From Legionella maceachernii (GTDB lineage: Bacteria > Pseudomonadota > Gammaproteobacteria > Legionellales > Legionellaceae), in NCBI RefSeq assembly GCF_900167045.1, contig NZ_FUXJ01000007.1:1-64000 (forward strand): a stretch of 64,000 bases of DNA. The letters are read 5' to 3'. The notes under the pieces are model-generated. The model was not told the DNA's origin, did not search any database, and saw only the letters and a list, made by a program, of their open reading frames with translations. The stretch's first letter is position 1. Every line of letters starts with the position of its first letter. Made by a program: the position numbers and the translations under genes. Below are positions 25,343 to 34,525 of this stretch, piece by piece.

Positions 25343-28213
25343 ATGGGAAAAAATACGTATCCAGCGCCTTATAAAGGTCAAAGTCAATCTATTTCTCCTA
25401 AGGAAATAATCAATCAAGCTAAAAAGGCATTTAAAAAAGCGAATTATGCAGAGGCAATTAGGCTCATTCAACTTCTCTCCGAAGAAGAAATAAAGAAGCA
25501 TAGATTAGCCTCTAAAATTCAAGAAATTACCTTTCAAATTTCCAAAAAAATTGAGAAATTTCCGGTTAATCAAGTTTCTGGTACAGAGTTAAGTTGTGGT
25601 GAAATAGTCAGAAATGCGATTTGTACAGCTGGATATCAATCCCGCTTTTCCTCGCTACAAGCACAACATCAACAGAAGTTAAAAGCGGATTTTAAAGAAC
25701 AAGTTTCCTGGGTTATCGAGCTCATTCAATTTATAGGTGAGAACTATAGGTCGGACAGCGCATTGCCTCCATTTATTGACCCGAGATTTTATGGGGATTC
25801 GGAAAAAGCGAAGCAATTACGATTTAATCAAATTGGCAGCTACGTATTTTCTCTTTTAAAAGAGTGGCGAAATGATTTTAGCAAACTTGTTGATCAGTTA
25901 GGTGTTAAAGTTTTTGCTGATGCCCCCACTGATATTGTTCTAAACGATGCAAAAGTCATTTTAAGAATGATGTTTGAATGCATTTACCATTTTCCACGCG
26001 CAGAAAGAGGAAAATTAATTAAGTATTTACCTTGGGGAGAAAATTCCTGGTATTTATTTGATTTTTGTGGGGCCTTGGTTATTGGCCGCGAGCAGCAAGG
26101 TTCAAAAATAAATGAAATAACTCTCCTCCCCTATGATTTTGAGGGGGACATTAAAAAACAACGGCTATTGCTTAAATTACAAGAATCAGTAACTGAGTAT
26201 AGAAGCACAGTAAACCATGCGCTTGGCGATATTATTCGAAGTGATCTACCTATGCTGCACGATTTTTTCGTAAAAATTCATGCGCATTTAACGACCCCAA
26301 GTATGTCGATAAGCCCCATGCCAGATCTGAAGTACATGCGCACATTAATATGGTACGGAAAACAAACATTCAATGCATTAAAGCTTCTCGCTGTATTACC
26401 TTTCAATGAAGAAAATTGCATTTATGCAAACGAAATTTTAATGGAGCTTAGTACCGCCGCGGCGCAGCCGCTTGATTTACCTACGGGTGCTTTAAAAGAA
26501 AAAACAGGTCAAGATGGCCCCAGGAAAAATAGCCAAACTGCTATGCAAATACTTAGACCTTCTGTGCGCGAAAAATTTCAAAATGCTTGTCAAAACCGCC
26601 GCTTGTATCTTGGATTACTAAAAGATAGCAGTCAACTTACTCCCCATATGCGTTTACAACTTCCTCAAGAAATGGAGTATTCAGCTTTCACTTCATTAAA
26701 TAGCTGCTTATCCTTATTACGGAAAATCCAGCTGACCGGTGAAATTTTTCTTCCTAGGAATTGGGGGCACCATTTAAAAACATTAAGTATCATTAATCCT
26801 GAATGCCTCTCAAAAATAAGAAATGGGCTTTGCCATGTCGAAGATTGGGATTATTTCCATGTCGCAGTATTGGTTGAAAATAGTCCTCATCTACTTAATC
26901 AGATTTATGAGGAGTTAAAGCAATTTAAACGTGCTGTGTATGAGCTTATTGTTGAAAGGCAAGGCCAGTTTAAGAATTGGGAAAAAATAGATACTAGTTC
27001 TGGATACAATAATTGGGCAAAAGAAATGGATTTGTATTGGCAAACGATTATCAGCTATTACAACCAAACTAAAAAGGATTTTACCCACTACTCTCCTAAG
27101 ATCCCTTTGCTTGATGAGAAGGACTGCAAGGTGCTTTATGAAACGCTTACCCCAGCACATCCTCATTTTGAGCAGGTTAAAGCAGTTGTTGAGGGCAATA
27201 TACCTTATGCGATCCCAGCCGACTTAACTCTGGGAATGGAGAAGGGAAGACGGCGAAAAGTAGACAAGTACTTAAAGAAAGCAGAAAAAAATTACCGGGA
27301 ACATAAAAAAGAAGCCGTAAAGCAACACATGCAAGAGACTCAGAAGAACAAGAAGGAAATAAAAGCTAAACGCCAAGCCGCGATGGAAACCTATTTTCCG
27401 CTGTTGAATGCCTGGAGTGAGTTATATTATATGGCGGAAAGTGATCAGCCTCAAAACGTACCAGTGTCAGTTTTAGTGCAAACGACTATGGATAAATTGC
27501 TTAATCGTTTGGAATTATTGTTTTCGTTATTGGCAGAAAATGAGATTGACGTTACTCAATTCACCAAAGAAAAATTTCAACTGTTTCTTTTTGATTATAT
27601 TAATGAAAATTTGAATTTTTCACTCAGTACTGGTTATTTGCTAGGGCAAATTATTTCTTTTATCAATAAGTTATCCTCTATAGTGGATTTGCAAGACATC
27701 AGTCCGCAACTTAAAGAGAGGCTGCCGGATTTAGTCGCCTTGCGTAATGCATTGGAGCATACTGATCCTATTCTAGAAAGCTCTGAGATTTCTTATTTCC
27801 AGATGGCAAGTAAAATACCCCAGCTTACGGCCTACGTGTTAGGAGAAATTATTTTCGACTACCATCAGCCAATTAGAGCTTTTGCAGCTAAAAAAAGGGT
27901 TGAAAATCCTGCTGTTGTTTCTGACTGTTCTGCCGCTGCGTCATCGGATTTAAGTGTCCCAACTTCCTCTAGTAGCGGTTTGTCGGGCGAGCGGCAGAGA
28001 CAAACGAATGCTTTGCGATTATCAGGATTGACTTTATTTGACGCCGACAAGAAAGGAAAAAACGAGGGAGCGGTGCAAGAGGCTCAGCAAAATACTGCTG
28101 ATAAATCTCCGCCCATAATCCGTTTTGGGTTCTTTGATTCCACTAAACAGGAAACGGAGATCCTCGACAAGGCTCTGTCTATTTTAACAATCAATGCTTT
28201 TTTTAAGGGGTAA
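25343..28213 (+). CDS. Large putative Dot/Icm effector with two HEPN-like RNxxxH motifs
   Basis: A 956-residue, mostly helical protein with no signal peptide or membrane segment. The N-terminus resembles TPR helices (INQAKKAFKKANYAEAIRLI). Two separate RNxxxH motifs, the form seen in HEPN ribonucleases, occur at R493-H498 (SKIRNGLCHVEDWDYF) and R801-H806 (LVALRNALEHTDPI). A basic Lys/Arg-rich coiled region is at about 630-690. A Ser/Ala-rich linker (about 860-890) precedes the C-terminus. Size, eukaryote-like composition and genus suggest a Dot/Icm substrate; that is inference. A TATAAT box lies at 25310-25315, with a small hairpin (25319-25334) before the start. I do not know a described homologue. 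Confidence 0.6.
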   Translation: MGKNTYPAPYKGQSQSISPKEIINQAKKAFKKANYAEAIRLIQLLSEEEIKKHRLASKIQEITFQISKKIEKFPVNQVSGTELSCGEIVRNAICTAGYQSRFSSLQAQHQQKLKADFKEQVSWVIELIQFIGENYRSDSALPPFIDPRFYGDSEKAKQLRFNQIGSYVFSLLKEWRNDFSKLVDQLGVKVFADAPTDIVLNDAKVILRMMFECIYHFPRAERGKLIKYLPWGENSWYLFDFCGALVIGREQQGSKINEITLLPYDFEGDIKKQRLLLKLQESVTEYRSTVNHALGDIIRSDLPMLHDFFVKIHAHLTTPSMSISPMPDLKYMRTLIWYGKQTFNALKLLAVLPFNEENCIYANEILMELSTAAAQPLDLPTGALKEKTGQDGPRKNSQTAMQILRPSVREKFQNACQNRRLYLGLLKDSSQLTPHMRLQLPQEMEYSAFTSLNSCLSLLRKIQLTGEIFLPRNWGHHLKTLSIINPECLSKIRNGLCHVEDWDYFHVAVLVENSPHLLNQIYEELKQFKRAVYELIVERQGQFKNWEKIDTSSGYNNWAKEMDLYWQTIISYYNQTKKDFTHYSPKIPLLDEKDCKVLYETLTPAHPHFEQVKAVVEGNIPYAIPADLTLGMEKGRRRKVDKYLKKAEKNYREHKKEAVKQHMQETQKNKKEIKAKRQAAMETYFPLLNAWSELYYMAESDQPQNVPVSVLVQTTMDKLLNRLELLFSLLAENEIDVTQFTKEKFQLFLFDYINENLNFSLSTGYLLGQIISFINKLSSIVDLQDISPQLKERLPDLVALRNALEHTDPILESSEISYFQMASKIPQLTAYVLGEIIFDYHQPIRAFAAKKRVENPAVVSDCSAAASSDLSVPTSSSSGLSGERQRQTNALRLSGLTLFDADKKGKNEGAVQEAQQNTADKSPPIIRFGFFDSTKQETEILDKALSILTINAFFKG

Positions 28214-28303
28214 CACGATTGATGGTATGTTGGGCCTTGTTCAGCAAGGTCTTCATACCTTGTTGGACTTAGCCCAATCTATAATTAATTGATTAGGGGA
28301 AGG

Positions 28304-28939
28304 TTATTTTTCCGTGGCAGGCGCTGCTGCTTTAAACGGCTCTAGGGAGCAGCAATGGGAATAAATCTCATTAATTACGGGGTAGTTTTCCATGGAAAAG
28401 TTAAAACGATGCGCATTAAACACTTGAGGGATGAGACAGACATCAGCCATACTCACTTCATTACCATAGCATACTTTATTTTTGTGAGGCATGTCTTGGA
28501 GGCGGTTTTCCAATGCGTCAAAGCCTAATTTTAGCCAATGATGGTACCAATCAATAATTTGTTGCTCATTCGCATCTAATTCGCCGCGTAAACGCTCTAA
28601 AACCCGTAAATTGTTCAGAGGATGAATATCACAAGCGATAGCCAAGGCCATGCTTCGCACCTGTGCCCGCCCAAGAGGGGTCGGAGGCAATAGGGGGGGC
28701 GTGGGGCAGATTTCTTCGAGATATTCGATGATAGCCAAAGATTGACTAATGATATGGCCATTTTCATTTAAGGTAGGAACCAACCCTTGAGGGTTCAGTT
28801 GAAGATAATCCGGGTGATGCTGTTCTCCACCATTGTTGATGAGATGAACTGCCAACGTGTCATAACTGATGTTTTTAACATTGAGTGCAATGCGTACGCG
28901 GTAACTGGCTGATGAACGATAATAGTCGTAGAGTTTCAC
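28304..28939 (-). CDS. maiA: Maleylacetoacetate isomerase
   Basis: A 211-residue zeta-class glutathione transferase that isomerises maleylacetoacetate to fumarylacetoacetate in tyrosine breakdown. The glutathione-site motif is YYRSSASYRVRIALN, with NPQGLVPTL and QSLAIIEYLEE. C-terminal NLRVLE, WYHHWLKLGFDALE and SMADVCLIPQVFNA fit MaiA. The start codon overlaps the stop of the fumarylacetoacetase-family gene by four bases (ATGA), so the two are coupled. Confidence 0.93.
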   Translation of the reverse strand: MKLYDYYRSSASYRVRIALNVKNISYDTLAVHLINNGGEQHHPDYLQLNPQGLVPTLNENGHIISQSLAIIEYLEEICPTPPLLPPTPLGRAQVRSMALAIACDIHPLNNLRVLERLRGELDANEQQIIDWYHHWLKLGFDALENRLQDMPHKNKVCYGNEVSMADVCLIPQVFNAHRFNFSMENYPVINEIYSHCCSLEPFKAAAPATEK

Positions 28940-29931
28940 TTTGAACCTTTATAGTTAGTCAACGTTTGCTTAATAGCGCCGAAATACGATTGTCCTTCTG
29001 GACTTAGCATTTCGATACGAATACTGTCCCCATAATGCATAAATTCTGTTTTGGGTTTTCCTTCATCGAGAATTTCAAGCATCCGTTTTTCGGCAATACA
29101 TGAAGAGCCTTTGCTGCGATCGCGATTGGAAACGGTTCCAGAACCAATAATAGTGCCGGCGGCTAAATGGCGAGTTTTCGCTGCATGAGCAATTAACTCG
29201 GGGAAAGAAAAAGTCATGTCGACGCCGGCATTGGGTTGACCGAATAATTGATCGTTTAAATAACTTAATAAGGGTAGATGTACACGCTGGCCGTCCCAGT
29301 GCTTTTCTAATTCATCGGGAGTAATGGCCACGGGTGAAAAACTGCTGGCAGGTTTGGATTGAAAAAAACCGAATCCTCTCGCAAGCTCACCTGGGATTAA
29401 GTTACGAAGCGACACGTCATTGACTAGCATGAACAATTTAATGTGCTGAGCAGCTTTTTTGCTGTCTATACCCATCGGTACATCATCGGTGATGATTGCA
29501 ATTTCAGCTTCAAAATCGACCCCGTAGGCTTCATCAGCAATTTCGATGGGGTCATGAGGACCTAAAAACCCATCCGATCCTCCTTGGTACATTAAAGGAG
29601 TGGTCCAAAAATCGGCAGGCATCTCTGCACCACGCGTTTTTCTGACTAACTCCACATGATTAACATAGGCACTTCCATCAGCCCATTGATAAGCACGTGG
29701 CAGCGGAGCTGATGTTTTTTTTGTATCAAAAGGGAAGCTGTTGGCTATCGAATTTTGATTTAACGCAAGATAGACTTCGTTTAAGCGTGCTTCGACAGTA
29801 CCCCAATGGTCCAAAGCCTCTTGCAACGTTTTGGCAATATACTCAACTTTTGTCGCCTTGGTTAAATCACGATTCACTACACAAAGTTCACCATCGCGAT
29901 TTCCTATTGATTTTAAACTGGCTAATTTCAT
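28936..29931 (-). CDS. Fumarylacetoacetate hydrolase-family protein
   Basis: A 331-residue enzyme of the FAH superfamily, expected to split fumarylacetoacetate to fumarate and acetoacetate. Visible family segments are DFWTTPLMYQGGSDGFLGPH, EIADEAYGVDFEAEIAII, metal-ligand-type acidic residues in 'DFEAEIA', and GTIIGSGTVSNRDRSKGSSC. The start at 29931 (MKLASLKSIGNRDGELCVV) is chosen; a frame extending to 30129 overlaps hpd and lacks family sequence. It lies 10 bases after the hpd stop and overlaps maiA by four bases. Confidence 0.9.
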   Translation of the reverse strand: MKLASLKSIGNRDGELCVVNRDLTKATKVEYIAKTLQEALDHWGTVEARLNEVYLALNQNSIANSFPFDTKKTSAPLPRAYQWADGSAYVNHVELVRKTRGAEMPADFWTTPLMYQGGSDGFLGPHDPIEIADEAYGVDFEAEIAIITDDVPMGIDSKKAAQHIKLFMLVNDVSLRNLIPGELARGFGFFQSKPASSFSPVAITPDELEKHWDGQRVHLPLLSYLNDQLFGQPNAGVDMTFSFPELIAHAAKTRHLAAGTIIGSGTVSNRDRSKGSSCIAEKRMLEILDEGKPKTEFMHYGDSIRIEMLSPEGQSYFGAIKQTLTNYKGSK

Positions 29932-29941
29932 ATTCGATCTC

Positions 29942-31003
29942 TCAATGTGCTTCGTGTAAAGTGCCTCGTTTGATTTGATCACGCTCAATAGCTTCAAACA
30001 AAGCTTGGAAATTCCCCTCACCAAATCCCTGATTTCCCTGACGTTGAATGATTTCAAAAAACACAGGGCCGAACAGGTTTTCAGTGAAAATCTGTAACAA
30101 CAATCCTCCTTTTGGATCTTTATCTCCATCGATTAAAATCCGCTCTTGCTGCAGTTTAGCAAGAGGCTCTTTATGCCAGGGTATGCGTTGATCAATCATT
30201 TCGTAATAAGTATCCGGAACATCGAGGAATGCAACCCCATGGTTTCGTAATGTGTTGACTGTGGTGTAGATATCATCGGTATTCAGCGCGACATGTTGAA
30301 TCCCTTCGCCGTGATAGTCATGCAAGAATTCTTCAATTTGGGATTTGTCGTCCTTTGATTCATTCAGTGGAATTTTAATTTTCCCACAAGGACTTGCCAA
30401 AGCTCTACTGATGAGCCCAGTCATCTGGCCAACAATATTAAAGAAGCGAATTTCATGGAAATTGAAAATGGACTCATAAAAACGCGCCCATTTATCCATG
30501 TTTCCGCGATAAACATTATGGGTTAAGTGATCAATAAAAGTCAGGCCGTAGCCTCGTTTTTCTTGAGCATAAACTTGTGCTGTTTGCCAGTGTGTGGCAA
30601 AGGGCTGATGGCTTTCATCAACAAAATAGATGACACTTCCGCCAATGGCTTGTATACCAAGAAGCCCATGATGAGCATGATGACAATCTTGAAAAGGAGT
30701 TGCACCGTGGCTTATGGCATGGTTATAAGCGTGTTGGGCGTCTTTTACACGAAAACCCATCGCGCAAGCCCCAGGTCCGTGAATTTTAGCATGTTCTTGC
30801 GCTTGGCAATTAGACGCTGCATTCACAATAAATTGGATACCTCCTTGTTGATAAAGGGTAATATCCTGGATTTTGTGTTGGGCGATTTTATGAAAGCCCA
30901 TATCGGTAAATTGCTTATCGAGTAGGCTTTTGTCGGGGCCTGAGAACTCCAAAAACGCAAATCCGTCTAATCCACAAGGATTTTTAGCAGCACTTTCATT
31001 CAT
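29942..31003 (-). CDS. hpd: 4-hydroxyphenylpyruvate dioxygenase (legiolysin)
   Basis: A 353-residue two-domain Fe(II) enzyme that turns 4-hydroxyphenylpyruvate into homogentisate. The iron ligands are visible: His in FIDHLTHNVYRG, His in GEGIQHVALNTDDIY, and Glu in GPVFFEIIQRQG. In Legionella this gene is known as legiolysin (lly), linked to pigment, haemolysis and browning. It is followed by the FAH-family gene and maiA. Homogentisate 1,2-dioxygenase, needed between hpd and maiA, is not in this window. Confidence 0.95.
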   Translation of the reverse strand: MNESAAKNPCGLDGFAFLEFSGPDKSLLDKQFTDMGFHKIAQHKIQDITLYQQGGIQFIVNAASNCQAQEHAKIHGPGACAMGFRVKDAQHAYNHAISHGATPFQDCHHAHHGLLGIQAIGGSVIYFVDESHQPFATHWQTAQVYAQEKRGYGLTFIDHLTHNVYRGNMDKWARFYESIFNFHEIRFFNIVGQMTGLISRALASPCGKIKIPLNESKDDKSQIEEFLHDYHGEGIQHVALNTDDIYTTVNTLRNHGVAFLDVPDTYYEMIDQRIPWHKEPLAKLQQERILIDGDKDPKGGLLLQIFTENLFGPVFFEIIQRQGNQGFGEGNFQALFEAIERDQIKRGTLHEAH

Positions 31004-31075
31004 CGACTCACTCCTGTTGGTCTTTAGCGTATACTCGCCGTTTGTATTCAGTGTTAGGTCTAATTTATCCGTAAG

Positions 31076-31735
31076 CTAAAGACGTGGTTTGACTAGAAAC
31101 AATCCATCCGCGATGGGTAAAAGACTCACATCAACCCGTTTGTCTGCCTTAATTAAGGCATTCAAGCGACGAATTTCGCGAGTTTGTCCACCCGTCTCCT
31201 GTTCATCAATTACTTTACCATCCCAAAAAATGTTGTCTACGGCAATGAGACCTTGAGGACTAATTAATTGCAGGGATAACTCATAATAATTCACATAATT
31301 CGTTTTATCCGCATCAATGAAGATAAAGTCAAAACGCTGGTTATAACCCTCTTTCAATAAATGATGGAGGGTATCGAGTGCAGGGCCTAAACGTAAATTA
31401 ATCTTCTTTTCTTGCTTCGCTTCATGCCAAAAAGGGTGGGCTACTGAAGTCCATTCCGTATTAATATCACAAGTAATAAGTTCGCCGTCATCAGGCAAAG
31501 CCAAAGCCATGGCTAGGGCGCTATAGCCAGTAAACGTGCCTAATTCCAAAACCTTTTTTGCATTGATAAGGCGAATGAGAAACTGCATAAATTGCGCTTG
31601 CTCGGGTGCAACTTGCATGTTGGCAAGCGGAAGCTTTGCTGTTTCATCACGGAGCGCTTTCAAAACAGGATGTTCACGCAGAGAGACATCAAGCATATAA
31701 TCGTAAAGCGCTGGAGTGAGACTTAAATGTTTCAT
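31076..31735 (-). CDS. Class I SAM-dependent O-methyltransferase
   Basis: A 219-residue enzyme of methyltransferase family 3 (caffeoyl-CoA O-methyltransferase-like). SAM motif I is KVLELGTFTGYSALAMA. The metal-binding region is FDFIFIDADKTNYVNYYEL and LIAVDNIFWDGKV. The substrate is probably a catechol-like or CoA-linked phenolic. It sits between the amino-acid dehydrogenase gene and hpd in the same direction, so it may act on an aromatic intermediate or pigment precursor. Confidence 0.88.
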   Translation of the reverse strand: MKHLSLTPALYDYMLDVSLREHPVLKALRDETAKLPLANMQVAPEQAQFMQFLIRLINAKKVLELGTFTGYSALAMALALPDDGELITCDINTEWTSVAHPFWHEAKQEKKINLRLGPALDTLHHLLKEGYNQRFDFIFIDADKTNYVNYYELSLQLISPQGLIAVDNIFWDGKVIDEQETGGQTREIRRLNALIKADKRVDVSLLPIADGLFLVKPRL

Positions 31736-31799
31736 TGAGGATGCCTTTTAATTTTATGCGCTAATGGCTTAAAATCACGATTAACGCTTTTATTTTATC

Positions 31800-32888
31800 C
31801 TAATGGACCGGTTGTAAGCCTAATTTTTCTTGAGCTAGGGTATCAGCAATTTCACTTGCTGGACGATTTTCACGCATTGAGCGAGAAAAAATAGCTAACA
31901 AGGAAGTGTGAATACCATCGATTTGATGATTCACTAATTGTTCAGGCGTATGTAAGTATTTGTTAGCAGCATAAATTAAGCCACCTGCGTTGATCACGTA
32001 ATCGGCCGCATAAAGAATTCCCTTTTCGTGCAACAGTTGGCCATGGTAAGTATGAGCGAGCTGATTATTTGCAGCGCCTGCAATAATCGGCGTTTGTAAT
32101 TGGCCTATTGTACGATCATTAATGATTGCGCCTAAAGCACAGGGTGCGAACACATCACAAGACACTTTATGAATGGATTCAGTGGACACCGCCTCAGCAC
32201 CAAACTCTTTTACAGCGCGCTCGACCAGAGCAGGGTTGATGTCAGCAACAGTTAATTTAGCGCCTAATTCGTGAAGATGGCTCGCCAGTAAATAACCGAC
32301 ATGGCCTAAGCCTTGTAAGGCAATGTGAAGCCCCTCTAATTTATTTTTGCCCAATTTAAATTCAACAGCAGCTTGGATGCCCCTTAAAACCCCTTTCGCT
32401 GTGGATGGGGAAGGATCACCATTATGGCTTGATAGACTAGCAACGTACGGTGTATGTTGAGCAATGATGTCCATGTCGCTTAATTGTGTACCACTATCCA
32501 AAGCAGTGATATAACGACCGTTTAATTCATTAACAAATTTCCCAAAAGCATGCAAGTAAGCCTCTCGGTCAAACGGTTTGTTAGGTTTGATCACGACCGC
32601 TTTACCTCCTCCTAGAGGAAGATTAACCGAAGCAGCTTTATAGCTCATGCCTCTTGCCAAACGCATTGCATCATAAATGGCGCTCGTTGTATTTGGGTAT
32701 TCAATAAAGCGACAACCTCCTAGAGCTGGACCTAATTTCGTACTATGAATGGCAATTATGGCCTTCATACCTGTTTCTGGATCCACTTTAAAATGCAGAT
32801 CACCAAACCCATGCACCAGTGCATAATCAAGAAAATCATCTTGAACAGTGAGTGCTTCGTTTGGTTTTATTTGATTAACGGACATCAT
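31800..32888 (-). CDS. Glu/Leu/Phe/Val-type amino-acid dehydrogenase
   Basis: A 363-residue NAD-dependent oxidative deaminase. Family landmarks: STKLGPALGGCRF, MSYKAASVNLPLGGGKAVV (catalytic Lys region), and the nucleotide fold in LQGLGHVGYLLASHLHELGA. The length fits leucine or phenylalanine dehydrogenase rather than GdhA. It heads a run of genes for aromatic amino-acid breakdown, so phenylalanine or leucine are likely substrates. The start at 32888 has GGAG eight bases upstream; ATG 32885 is adjacent. Confidence 0.88.
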   Translation of the reverse strand: MMSVNQIKPNEALTVQDDFLDYALVHGFGDLHFKVDPETGMKAIIAIHSTKLGPALGGCRFIEYPNTTSAIYDAMRLARGMSYKAASVNLPLGGGKAVVIKPNKPFDREAYLHAFGKFVNELNGRYITALDSGTQLSDMDIIAQHTPYVASLSSHNGDPSPSTAKGVLRGIQAAVEFKLGKNKLEGLHIALQGLGHVGYLLASHLHELGAKLTVADINPALVERAVKEFGAEAVSTESIHKVSCDVFAPCALGAIINDRTIGQLQTPIIAGAANNQLAHTYHGQLLHEKGILYAADYVINAGGLIYAANKYLHTPEQLVNHQIDGIHTSLLAIFSRSMRENRPASEIADTLAQEKLGLQPVH

Positions 32889-33096
32889 TGATAGTGCTCC
32901 AGTGAAATTGCATCCCACATGTTATAAATCCATTCCGAATCGAAAGCAATGTCGTTAAAGTAAAATTAACGCATCCATCCTATTATTAAGTTAAGCATAA
33001 AAGCTCTCGCTTTGTTCAGATAAGCCCTTGCTATAAGTGGAAAGCCAGTAAAGGCTAGTGTAAACTGCCTTTAATTGAATACCCTGGAGATACGTA

Positions 33097-33816
33097 ATGA
33101 GAAAACTGGCTGCAATGGTAGTTGTGGCGGCGTTAAGCCCATTAGCAAATGCTGCTAATTTACCTCATAAGGTGATGCTGGATAAGGTGGTCTTTCAAGT
33201 TTCCGCTAAGCAGTGGGTTACAACCCAATCTGCATTGCTAACCGTGAACATCAATGCCACCTTGACGAATGCTGATCTAGTAAAAACACGTGCGGAGATA
33301 ATGAGTAATTTAAATAAAATTGCTACAGGCCAATGGCAATTAACGCAATTTGATCGATCGCAAGACAGTTCAGGGCTGGAGAAACTGTTTGTTGCAGCGC
33401 AAGCAAGAGTGCCGCAAGCAGGCTTGACAGACATTTATCAAAATGCAAAAAACGTGAGTAAACCAGGCGCGACTTATGAGATCAATGGCGTTGAGTTTAA
33501 ACCCAGCCTAGAAGAGTTTCAGCAGGTTAGAGCACAATTGCGGGATTATTTATACCAGCAGATTAATGGCGAATTAAATCGATTGGATAAAACCTACACG
33601 AATCAAAACTACAGTGTACATCGTATTTATTTCTTCGAAGGCGATCAAGTTATGCCCATGGCAAAAGCATATCAGCCACGGGCATTAAACACCATGGCGA
33701 TGGAGGCTGTTTCTGCCCCGGCTCCTGCGTTAACGGTAAGTAACGAATTAGTAATGAATGCAATAGTCGAACTTGCTTCCAATCGACAAGAGGAAAATCC
33801 AAGTGCAAACACTTGA
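33097..33816 (+). CDS. Exported protein, unknown
   Basis: A 239-residue protein with a clear signal peptide (MRKLAAMVVVAALSPLANA, cleavage before ANLPH). The mature part has a predicted alpha/beta pattern, with KVMLDKVVFQVSAKQWV near the start and YSVHRIYFFEGDQVMPM later, and an Ala/Pro-rich tail. I do not recognise the family. Its 3' end overlaps the ugpQ start by 14 bases, so the two are coupled. It is probably periplasmic. Confidence 0.65.
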   Translation: MRKLAAMVVVAALSPLANAANLPHKVMLDKVVFQVSAKQWVTTQSALLTVNINATLTNADLVKTRAEIMSNLNKIATGQWQLTQFDRSQDSSGLEKLFVAAQARVPQAGLTDIYQNAKNVSKPGATYEINGVEFKPSLEEFQQVRAQLRDYLYQQINGELNRLDKTYTNQNYSVHRIYFFEGDQVMPMAKAYQPRALNTMAMEAVSAPAPALTVSNELVMNAIVELASNRQEENPSANT

Positions 33817-34525
33817 ACGAATCATCGGTCATCGAGGTGCTTCTGCTTACGCACCTGAGAATACTATTGCTGCTTTTGACAGAGCCTTCGCAATGGGATG
33901 TCGTTATTTAGAATTCGATGTGATGCTGAGTGCGGATGGCGAGCCTTTTGTCTTTCATGATGAGTCCTTAAAGCGCACCACCAATGGTAAAGGCGAAATA
34001 GGTTTGGTGACTGCCGAGTATTTACAAAGCTTGGATGCAGGGAAATGGTTTTCCAGGCGTTTTCTCGGGGAAAAAATTCCTCATTTACGGGATGTATTGC
34101 AGTGGCTAACGTTTTCTGATGTGAAAGCGAATATCGAAATAAAACCTTACCCAGGTACTTCCGAGCAAACAACCGTTGCAGTGCTTTCTCACATTAATCG
34201 GTATTGGCCACAGTCCAAGCCCTTGCCGTTAGTCTCCAGCTTTGATCTTGCTGCCTTGACTCTATGTCATAGTTTATCGCCCGAAATGCCGCTAGGCTTA
34301 CTTCTCGATGAGTGGGACAAAGATTGGTTGGTAAAAGCAAAAGAATTGCAATGTTATTCGGTGCATTTTAATAAACGAGCCCTTACTGCCGCTCGTGTTC
34401 AACAAATTAAAGAGCAAGGCTATGTGCTTTGTGTCTACACTGTGAATCGCAAGCGCCAAGCTAAAAAACTTTTTGACTGGGGAGTCGATGCTGTGTTCAG
34501 TGATTACCCTGATCTATTGTCATGA
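33803..34525 (+). CDS. ugpQ: Glycerophosphodiester phosphodiesterase
   Basis: A 240-residue cytosolic-type GDPD that splits glycerophosphodiesters to glycerol 3-phosphate and an alcohol. Catalytic landmarks: ERIIGHRGASAYAPENTIAAF, YLEFDVMLSADGEPFVFHDE, and NIEIKPY. The C-terminal 'VYTVN' and GVDAVFSDYPDLL are typical. A GTG start at 33803 (agagga upstream) fits better than a TTG at 33773. It overlaps the next gene by four bases. Confidence 0.9.
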   Translation: MQTLERIIGHRGASAYAPENTIAAFDRAFAMGCRYLEFDVMLSADGEPFVFHDESLKRTTNGKGEIGLVTAEYLQSLDAGKWFSRRFLGEKIPHLRDVLQWLTFSDVKANIEIKPYPGTSEQTTVAVLSHINRYWPQSKPLPLVSSFDLAALTLCHSLSPEMPLGLLLDEWDKDWLVKAKELQCYSVHFNKRALTAARVQQIKEQGYVLCVYTVNRKRQAKKLFDWGVDAVFSDYPDLLS

